From the NCBI GenBank assembly GCA_026545225.1, contig CM048853.1, forward strand, positions 19,551,255 to 19,615,254: 64,000 nt of DNA, given 5' to 3'. The notes under the pieces were generated by a model that was not told the DNA's origin, made no database searches, and worked only from the letters and a program-made list of their open reading frames with translations. Numbering within the stretch: the stretch's first letter is position 1; each line of letters begins with the position of its first letter. Positions 56,178-64,000 of the stretch are shown here, in pieces. The translations under genes were made by a program, and so were the position numbers. The stretch comes from Cornus controversa (Eukaryota > Streptophyta > Magnoliopsida > Cornales > Cornaceae).

Positions 56178-57275
56178 ATGGAACTCTTGACTATATTTTT
56201 GATCCCATTCATTGTGGTGTTAATGGCACGCAAACGGGGACGAAATGATGCGTCCACAAGTGCAGATAATCGAATTGTGTTTACTAGAAACATGTTTGAA
56301 GATGATTTTAACTACAACACTTTCATAAACATCATTGGATGTCGAGCTATGAGGATAGAAAGGAAAGTGAATCTTGTGGCGATTAAACAAGAATGGGAAT
56401 TGGATTTTGTGCAATATTTTGAGGATAATGGTTGGGAGTCTCTATGTGATCTTCGGGAGATTGTCAAGCCGGACATGGTTCGATATTTCTATGGTAATAT
56501 CATTACATCGAGCCTGGATGACCTCACTTTTGTGACCAAATGTTATGGTGTTCGGGTTGAGGTTACCAAGGATATAATTGCCAATATATTGGGAGTCCCA
56601 GAGATTGAAAATGGCTTAGTTTTGCCATATCAAATTGAGGATCCAAACCGACCAACCATGGATGACATGATTAGGGAGTTATGCATACCCAATGCCCCTA
56701 GACTTGTTGATAGGTTGCCTTCACTTTATATCACACACAATGTGTCGGCATTAAATTTGGTGGTCTCCTACAACCTTGATCCTCATGATCATAAAGGTAA
56801 TTTGATCAAGAGTCGAGCCGAGCTACTATATCATATTGTTCGAGAGGATCCCATCAATCTTCCTGCAACAATCATGCGTACCATGATTCTCGCTACTCGA
56901 CACTCTAGGTCATCATCAGCCTTACCCTTCCCACAGATTATCATGGCTATTCTGAGAGGTGCAAGGGTTCCTATTCCTGATGGAGCAGATGTTGAAAGAC
57001 CAAAAGGGATAATTGATGCTACCTCAATTACTCGTTCAGTCAACAAGAAAGAGAAGGATAGGAAAGCTTATGAGCTCAGTCAAGGAGCTGGTCAGGCTGT
57101 GTCTGGGGGTCGTGGAGTTTTCCAACTTCCTGCTTCTGACACACCTGTGACAGCCAATCAGATGAACCAAGTTCTCAGGTTCATTCAGCAAGGGTTCGAT
57201 CGTTTACATACTAGGATAGACAAGCTTGACCCTGCTGCTTCTGATGAGGCTGCTGATGATGCAGATGATGATTAG
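56178..57275 (+). CDS. Third ORF of copia element D (plant transposon-protein domain)
   Basis: The frame has 365 codons and starts MELLTIFLIPFIVVL, a hydrophobic N-terminus that could be a signal or anchor. A second possible start, MARKRGRND, lies at 56223. The globular part has NTFINIIGCRAMRIERKVNL, FVTKCYGVRVEVT, KDIIANILGVP, NLVVSYNLDPHDHKGN and MRTMILATRHSRSSSALPF, and ends with an acidic tail. It resembles the domain annotated Transposase_32 in plants. The motif VEVTKDIIANILGVP corresponds to ITITPSRIAHMLGIP in the Athila third ORFs. SIRE elements are known for an env-like ORF in this position. Function unknown. Confidence 0.75.
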   Translation: MELLTIFLIPFIVVLMARKRGRNDASTSADNRIVFTRNMFEDDFNYNTFINIIGCRAMRIERKVNLVAIKQEWELDFVQYFEDNGWESLCDLREIVKPDMVRYFYGNIITSSLDDLTFVTKCYGVRVEVTKDIIANILGVPEIENGLVLPYQIEDPNRPTMDDMIRELCIPNAPRLVDRLPSLYITHNVSALNLVVSYNLDPHDHKGNLIKSRAELLYHIVREDPINLPATIMRTMILATRHSRSSSALPFPQIIMAILRGARVPIPDGADVERPKGIIDATSITRSVNKKEKDRKAYELSQGAGQAVSGGRGVFQLPASDTPVTANQMNQVLRFIQQGFDRLHTRIDKLDPAASDEAADDADDD

Positions 57276-57482
57276 ACTTTAGGTCTTAATATATTTTTGT
57301 TCTAGACTATGGTTGATTTCTTTATCTTTGATGTCTAGATTATTTATTTTGGTTTATTCCATCAACTGATATGTTTTGGATATTTATTTGATCAGTGATG
57401 ATGATTATGTTTGTCTCTATGTGCTTCATGATTTATCTGTTTATCTAAATCTCTTTGCTAGTTCTTTGTCAATTTGTTCCAA

Positions 57483-57803
57483 AAAGGGGGAGATGATATT
57501 GTTATATGCATAGGATGTGATATGAGGTTCTTTGACAAAGGGGGAGATATATTTATCAGATATTTTTTTAAGGGGGAGATATATATGATTATATTTCTTT
57601 ATTAAGCTTTTCACAGGTTGTGTTGTTTAAGAGATGTGCAGGTACAACAGGTTTTTACTAACCGTCTTGAACACACAAGTAAAGCTTCTGATGATCAGTT
57701 CTATATTTCTTGTATTTGGGCAAATTTGTAATCTAATTTTTCCAATGGGTTAGGTTATTGATTGTCTAAGTGGTTTTGTCACGAAATTGCCAAAGGGGGA
57801 GAT
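57483..57803 (+). other. Repeated polypurine tracts of element D
   Basis: AAGGGGGAGAT occurs at about 57485, 57540, 57571 and 57793. The last directly precedes the 3' LTR and is the functional PPT position. The other three are extra copies within 320 bp upstream. Confidence 0.8.
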
Positions 57804-58094
57804 TGTGACATATAAATTTGTAATTGGCATATTTCGGTGATCAAAACCTGAATGATCGAGTTGTAAGTTTCATGATATTTTATGTAACCAATCATCGACA
57901 TCTTCGAGCTGACACTCAAGTGCATAGAAGCCGACAAATCAGTTAGAACACCATATAGTACAGGTAAGTATGGTGAGGACACTCTGCACTTTTTAGTTCC
58001 GAGCTTATTTTGAAAAACCAGGGGTTAAATGAAAAGTTTAGGGTTTTTCAAAGTAGGACCGGTCCCCAATATTTAGGATCGGTCCAACTTTGGC
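57804..58094 (+). repeat. 3' LTR of element D, truncated after 291 bp
   Basis: It matches the first 290 bp of the 5' LTR with only two or three differences. This includes the first ACCGGT pair (the second copy reads GGATCGGTCC). After TCCAACTT it switches to unrelated TRIM-like sequence. Confidence 0.88.
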
Positions 58095-58280
58095 TGAAAG
58101 CGGAGAATCTCATAACTCATGAAACGGGTCATTACAAATGATATCAGAGCTAGAGCCTAACCAGAAGTGTGGCCAACGAGGATGTTGTGACCCTAAAGGG
58201 AGTGATTGTGGTGACCTTATAGGCAGTTGTGTTGTTTGTAAGTGCGAGACACTAGCAAGCTACCACACTGGCGAGCTATA
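58095..58280 (+). mobile_element. Cassandra-like TRIM remnant
   Basis: AAAGCGGAGAAT and GGGTCATTACA resemble a TRIM LTR end. TGATATCAGAGCTAGAG is a near-standard initiator-Met PBS. Then come GTGCGAGACACTAGCAAGC and TACCACACTGGCGAGCTATA, the internal words also seen at 9208-9290. The 5S-like block is absent here. Confidence 0.6.
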
Positions 58281-60572
58281 GGTTGTTGTTGGAATTATCT
58301 GCCCTACATAGCACTAATAGGTCTTAATAGACATTGGTCACCAATAAAATCTATGGTTTAAATGTTGTGTAAACATAGGTGAATGTTATATATTGGTCAA
58401 TTGAGAAATCAATCAAAGCTGTCCCTTTGATTATGTAGTGATTTGATATATGTGTGTGATGGTGTTCATATAGAGATTATATAGATCATAGACCATTACA
58501 TAATCACAAATGGTTCATATTCAGTGATAGAGGATGGACTCTCTATCAAGGTTAATCATAGAACTGAATTGATGATGAGTGGAAGAAATTACAATATTCG
58601 TCATGGCAATTACTCCTTGTCAGAAGGGACCCACACAGACAGCAAAAAAAAAAATAATGAAGATCATCTGGTTAATCAAATCAATAAATTAATTCCACTA
58701 ATACATTCATTAGGTCCCAAAATCCAAGAAAATAGTACCTATAGAGGTCACAGACTTTCTCAAAACTTTAAAATTTGCCGAAACCCTCGAAAAGGGCAAA
58801 ACAGTCATTTTAAAAAATTAGTTTGCAATCCGTCCACTCAAATTGTAAAAAAACATCACCACTAAGTTCAAAGGTGTCAAGAAACACAAAATTGACTATT
58901 GATGAAGGCCGTGACTCTTCTTGAACACCTAATTTTACTCAAACCCTAAAACGAGTCAATTGGGTCAACTCAAAAGTTTGACCGACAAATTGTTCACCAA
59001 ATCAATGAATGGATCTCACCATCATGATTGTAGGGCCTAAAAACCCTAGGATACACTTTGATATCAACACATTTCCAACCCGACATCCCATTGACCAAAA
59101 TACTAAATTAGGGTCAAATTGGTCAACTCAAAAGTTTGACCGACAAACCGTTGGTGAATTCGATGAACGGAACTAACCATCATGATTGTTGGGTCCAAAA
59201 ATCTTAGGATTCACTGTAATATTGGCACATTTCTAGTCTAGACATATATTTGACCAAAACCTTAACTTAGGGGTAAAACAGTCTTTTTGCTGCGCGCACT
59301 GCCAGGACAAATTTGAAATTTTATTTTTGAATAAAGTGACATAATTTTATTCAATTGCATCAATATAGTGACATCATGAATGAAAGGATCCCCAAAAATA
59401 CCAAAATTTTGCCCTACAAAAATGACAATTTGGGAAAATCAGCCATAGGGTGACACGTGGCAACCAATCAATGGTTGCTTCCCATTTTCGCAAAAGCTTT
59501 TGCTTAGTGAAATTTTTTTAAATTTTGTGAATGGTCCAAATCAGTTTGATCCAATAGCTACTATTCATCCAAATCTAAAATCCACTTTGGAGAGCTAGGA
59601 TCTGCTCGAGAATGAACCAATTCTCACCATTTTTTGATCCAACGGTCCACATTCATCCAATACAAGTTTTGTCACTCAACCCACATCGAATGGCTCTCAT
59701 TTATTCTTACAAAAATGATGGGATGAGATTTTAGGAGACCAACCAAGTGCCATTAAACATTATTTACACACCATTTTTGGTCATTTTATATTTTTCATAT
59801 TAGGGCTCAAATTTACCCACTTTAATCTAATTGTTGAAATCAACCAAGACGTCCCCACATTTGGCTATAAAGAGCCCCCTATTCTCTTCATTTCACGACA
59901 CCTAAACACACTTGAAGACATATTATACTAGAATACTCTCTTTCTCTAAAAGCCTTAGAGCTCTCTCTCATTCTCTAAGAGAAGCCTTAGAGCTCTATTC
60001 TTCTTCCTCCCTCTATATCCACGCTAATATATCCTCCATCTTCTTCTACCTTCAACATCCAAGATCTCTTGTCATGAAGATCCATTAAAAGGTTTACTTT
60101 GGTAGAGAAAACTATTCTCCATTGGCTTATGCTTTTCTTTACTTTGCATTTTCATATTCTTAATTTATCATTTATGTAATTGGAATTTACATTTCTAGTT
60201 GCTTGTTACATTCCAAGTCTTATTTATTGTTTACATTCCAAGGTCTCAAGTTCATCAATAATTCTTCAAGCCTTTATTTTAGAGAATCATAGATGATTAG
60301 TATGTGAATGATCTCATATATGATATATTTAATATATGTCTTTACATTTTACTTTCATTTCCATGTCTTTATGTTTCAAGTCTTGTCTTTATATTTATAT
60401 ATTGCCAAGGTTTTGAGTTCATCATCAATGGTTTGTCTCCTAAAATCTTGGTGATTGAATGACCTTACATATGATATTTTAATGCCTTTTACATTTAATG
60501 CATTATCTTTATTTAGGCATATTTCTACACATATATCTTCAATCCCCACATCTTTCTTCCATTTTTGTGTTC
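58281..60572 (+). other. Unclassified LTR-like sequence
   Basis: TGTTGGAATTATC at 58281 could be an LTR start, and a TATA box (GGCTATAAAGAGCCCCC, about 59861) is followed by a CT-rich leader. A segment of about 170 bp around TCAACTCAAAAGTTTGACCG is duplicated (about 58960-59110 and 59120-59280). A second loosely repeated unit lies at 60160-60340 and 60360-60500. No coding sequence is recognised; the open frame at 58524-58865 has no known features. Confidence 0.4.
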
Positions 60573-60577
60573 GAAAC

Positions 60578-62136
60578 TGTTCGACGTGCAAAACGCGATA
60601 AAATATTATGTAATAGTGTCGTTATTGTTTTACACTTTGACAAAAGAGAATTTATAAAAACCTACAAATACTCTTCTAAAATTATTAAAGTGATGAGTAG
60701 GGGTCGAACCCACAGAGACTGCGTTGGTTTCGTTGTTAAGCTATCAAGACATTATCTAATTTAATTCAAAAATAATTTGTTTTGTTTATTTTAAATTATG
60801 GTGCTGAAATTAAATGACATAAAATAAAAACATAAATAAATGATAGATAAAATTCAAGAGAGAGAAGTCTAGGGTCTTGACTTCACCACTAGCATCATAC
60901 CATTGTCGATTGAAATTACTTTGGGGAAAATTCTACAATATGCATAAATAAGATTCATGGAGTAATGAATATACAATTAAGGTCTAAGCAATAACCCATC
61001 TTCGGTTGGCACGAATCGTCTACCTAAACTAGGGTGTAGCACAACTCGTCTTTCCTAGGCATGACCTATCAAAGTCCTTATCTCATACACAAATGTTCAC
61101 AATGAAATCGTCAAGAGGATATATACAAACACTCACTAAGCTACAACCCATCTTCAGTTGGCACGAATCGTCTACCTAAACTAGGATGTATCACGACTCG
61201 TCTTCCCTAGGCATGGACTGTTAAAGTTATATGTTCGTACATGCAATGAAAACTTGTTGTATAATTATCATTCATTTTTAATATCTCATACGAATGATTT
61301 AAGTTCAATCAAGATAAAATATCATCTAAGACAAGACAACATTCAATCAAGAATGATTATAAACATTTAAACAACCATAAATGCACATCTATGCAATTGT
61401 CACTTATTACACAAATGAAACAAAATAGTCCTCAAAATTATACAACCATATATATAAAAAGAATAATCCCCAAATATAACTCAATCAACAATGATACTTA
61501 GCTAGGGCTTCGTTAAACCCCTAGGAAGAAGTTAGCTCCTCATGGCAGTTGTTGAAGCCTCCCTTTTCTTTCTGTCCATCGTCACGAATCGCCTCCGTCT
61601 TTTCTCTCTGCCCTCCTCCAAATCCCCTAGTTTTCTCTTCTTTTTCTTTTTTTTATTCAGTGAAGAAAACACAAACGGGACACCTCACCTCCCAAAGTAG
61701 CAAATGCACATAAGAAAATGGCACATGCACCTCAAAAGTGGTATTTGTGCCCAAAAAGTGGCAGCTGCGCAAATAGGACAGAAAGTTGCCTTAAACGTCC
61801 ATTTTAGGAAATTTTCGTGAAATATGAATTTATACAGAATTGAATTTTCTTCACCTTATTAGAAGTTTGGATCGTTTTAGCAATTGTGTACAGAGTTATG
61901 GTCTAAATACCAACACTAGTCCAGGACCTTTTAGGCCTGAATTGGCCCAATCTTCAATGTGAATAGGCCTAACACCATATGTAGCCCGATTGCACCATTA
62001 TTAATTAGAATTACCCTTAATCACCTGAAATTCTGAAAAGATCAAAATTATTAATAAAAACATGAAATAAATATTACTAAGACAGTAATTCATATAATTT
62101 TAAGGGCATTGAATATGCAATATTCATTACTTATCA
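60578..62136 (-). mobile_element. Solo LTR of an Athila-like element, TSD GAAAC
   Basis: On the minus strand it starts TGATAAGTAATG (62136) and its last bases, CGTCGAACA, end at 60578. GAAAC flanks it on both sides (60573-60577 and 62137-62141). It has homologous words to the Athila-2 LTR: AGTCTCTGTGGGTTCGACCC near its end and the CTAGGGTG...CCTAGGCATG segment. A CT-rich leader lies at about 61560-61660. Neither PBS, PPT nor coding DNA is present, as expected for an LTR-LTR recombination product. Confidence 0.8.
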
Positions 62137-62218
62137 GAAACCTATGAATTTGATTTGTAACTTGTTGATGCTATAATAGTCATGAGGTAATTATCTTCAC
62201 TTTACATGTTTCACACAC

Positions 62219-62455
62219 CCCCACTATGGTGAAGCTAGGGGTTTAAGCACACGCCTTCTTATGTGGATCAACATGGTAGAAATTTGGTGCCAATATAAGG
62301 AAGGTAGTGCCCAACCACAATGTAAGGTCCTATTAGCCCCTTACTATGGTGAAATTATGGGTTTGAGTGCACGCCCTCCTATGTGAATTAGGTGGTAGAC
62401 ATTTGGTGCCAACACAGGGATGGTAAGGCCCAACCACAATATAAGGTCTTACTTA
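62219..62455. repeat. Tandem duplication, 2 x about 118 bp
   Basis: Both units contain CACTATGGTGAA or CTATGGTGAA, GCACGCC(T/C)TC, ATTTGGTGCCAA and GCCCAACCACAAT. They differ by about 15 per cent. No function is recognised. Confidence 0.75.
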
Positions 62456-62639
62456 CACCTCGGTTGGAGTATACATATCAAAATACCCACCCTTGACACA
62501 AAAAGCATCAACAAGAGTTCGAATCTAGTTTATATGCTTCATACACAAAAATCCACACACAATCACTTTAACATACATCATTTTTTGATATTTTTATTTT
62601 ACTAACCTGTACTAAAAATATGTCAAGTCTCTTTTGATT

Positions 62640-62990
62640 TTGTTTTAGAAATAAATGGCTTGCTTGAAAGAGAAGCATGTTCCTCACTCTCTTTCTCCCA
62701 TTAATTTTCATGCCATTTTTGGACACTTTATTTAAGTGTCTATTTTCTTACGTATTTCCTTTGCCTATACATGTTTAATGCTTCTATGCTCTTTTCCATT
62801 TCTATTGCTATTTATGTGCAATTTTCTATTTTGATTTTCGAACATTTTATTTAAGTGTCCACTTTCCTACTTACTATTTATATGCTCTTTTCTATTTCAA
62901 TCTTCGGATATTTTACTTAGGTATCCACTTTTTTACTTGCTATTTACATGTTCTTTTCAATTACATATTATTTTCTATTTCAATTTTTCA
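62640..62990. repeat. Degenerate repeats of a GGACACTTTATTTAAGTGTCC-like hairpin unit
   Basis: At about 62719, 62838 and 62906, GGACA, GAACA or GGATA is followed by TTTTATTTAAGTGTC or a variant and CACTTTCTTAC. The first copy is an inverted repeat (GGACACTT/AAGTGTC). The intervening sequence is CT- and AT-rich with repeated ATGCTCTTTTC. Confidence 0.55.
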
Positions 62991-63089
62991 CCATTCACTT
63001 CTTTAATTTTCATCATCTATTTTCAATAAAACCCACCTTATTAAAGTGGTGATTTTTAGTCTCTATTCTTCAAATAAAACCCACTTATT

Positions 63090-64000
63090 CAAGTGGTCAT
63101 TTTCATTTTTCAAAACACACTTTTCAAAACATTGATTTTTCATTCCAAATACATTTTCACTCTTCAAAAAATATACTCCGTCAAGTATTGATATTTCATC
63201 TTTATATTTTCAAATCAAAAATACATTTTAATCTTCACTATTAAATCTTTAATTCCAAAAATACATTTCTTCAAATATTTATTTTCTCATCCTTACATTT
63301 TCATGTCCAAAATTCATTTTCCAAAACACACTCTTCCAAACATTGATTTGTCATTCCAAATACATATTCAATCTTCAAAAAATATACTTCTTCAAGTATT
63401 GATTTTTCATCCTTACATTTTCAAATCAAAAATACCTTTTAATCTTCACTATTAAATATTTAATTCCAAAAATACATTTCATCAAATATTTACTTTCTCA
63501 TCCTTACATTTTCATGCCCAAAATTCATTTTCCATAACACACTCTTCAAAACATTGATTTTTCAGTCCAAATACATTTTCAATTTTCAAAAAATATACTT
63601 CTTCAAGTATTGATTTTTCATCCTTAAATTTTCAAATCAAAAATACCTTTTAATCTTCACTATTACATCTTTAATTTCAAAAACACATTTATTCAAATAT
63701 TTACTTTCTCATCCTTACATTTTCTTGTCCAAAATTCATTTTTCAAAACACCCTCCTCAAAACATTGATTTTCCATATTTACACTCCAAAAACATATTTA
63801 TTCAAATATTTACTTTCTAATTCAAACTATTTCTTAATCTCCAAAAACATTTCTTCAAAACATTGATTGCATTCCAAATACATTTTCAACTTTCAAAGCA
63901 TATTTATTTAAATATTGATTTTTCACCCTTAAATTCTCAATTCTAAATATGTTTTCAATTTTAGAAAACATTTTTAAACTTCAAAACACAGCTTTTTCAA
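63090..64000. repeat. AT-rich tandem array, unit about 211 bp, running off the window
   Basis: The landmark AAACATTGATTT recurs at about 63128, 63340, 63551 and 63762, then near 63860 in a shortened unit. Each full unit also has CCAAATACAT, AATATACTTCTTCAAGTATT, AATCTTCACTATTAAAT and TCATCCTTACATTTTC in the same order. Units differ by several per cent. No open frame. Confidence 0.85.

Larger units (their letters stand above)
51300..58094 (+). mobile_element. Element D: SIRE-like Ty1/copia retrotransposon with gag and a third ORF but no pol
   Basis: The order is 5' LTR (51300-52493), initiator-Met PBS (52495-52507), gag (52585-54645), 1.5 kb non-coding, third ORF (56178-57275), repeated PPTs and a truncated 3' LTR (57804-58094). 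A large gag with coiled coil, the LTR-adjacent AAAGGGGGAGAT PPT, and an ORF in the env position are features of SIRE/Maximus elements. Protease, integrase, RT and RNase H are entirely absent, yet both remaining ORFs are open, so D looks like a non-autonomous but recently maintained element. Confidence 0.85.

Noticed and set aside
58524..58865. 113-codon open frame
   Set aside because: No motif, composition of AT-rich non-coding DNA, and position inside an LTR-like stretch.

Overview
This window is nuclear DNA of a flowering plant, probably a eudicot. Three things point there: plant-specific LTR retrotransposon lineages (Athila-type Ty3/gypsy and SIRE-type Ty1/copia), a 5S-rRNA-bearing Cassandra-type TRIM, and a single-exon WD40 gene of the plant JINGUBANG family. 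The genus cannot be told from the sequence. Most of the window is transposable elements, and the only clearly host gene that looks intact is the WD40 gene at 48589-49902.

Layout. Positions 1-10563 hold AT-rich unclassified DNA, a decayed and chimeric Ty3/gypsy element (about 1.5-8.6 kb) and an inverted LTR (8.6-10.2 kb) carrying a Cassandra fragment. Positions 10564-42017 form a nest whose layers can be read from target-site duplications (TSDs). A large solo-LTR-like element E (TSD GTATA) was invaded by Athila element A on the plus strand (13797-40882, TSD TTCGG). A was invaded in its gag by Athila element B on the minus strand (17101-29419, TSD CAGCC), and in its 3' LTR by a CACTA transposon (36096-40744, TSD CGA). 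The CACTA element carries a spliced-gene fragment of quinolinate phosphoribosyltransferase (QPT). B keeps an open 1877-codon gag-PR-RT-RH-IN polyprotein. A has lost RT-RH-IN through an in-frame deletion.

Positions 42018-51299 hold the WD40 locus as a tandem duplication. The first copy has the longer upstream region but is cut off at residue 355 by a small Athila-2 derivative arranged LTR-gag-LTR-gag-LTR. The second copy is complete but starts directly after an LTR fragment. Two foldback MITEs with 9-bp TSDs lie just downstream. Positions 51300-58094 are a SIRE-like copia element D with gag and a third ORF but no pol. The rest is a TRIM remnant, an LTR-like stretch, a solo LTR with TSD GAAAC (60578-62136), and a roughly 211-bp AT-rich tandem array that runs off the window end.

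The most striking signal cuts across these elements. Unrelated Ty3 and Ty1 elements carry arrays of short palindromes at about two-helical-turn spacing. Each lineage has its own palindrome: TTTCGATCAATCGAAA, TCTCGATCAATCGAGA, CGATGCATCG or GGACCGGTCC. In A, B and D the same palindrome occurs twice, once in the LTR upstream of the TATA box and again just upstream of the third ORF. In the Athila lineages the internal array is followed by CACGTG, a TATTTAAACC-like box and a CT-rich leader. The two arms of the palindrome change together between lineages, and copy number differs between the two LTRs of one element. This looks like a shared enhancer or operator serving both the genomic-RNA promoter and an internal promoter for the third ORF.
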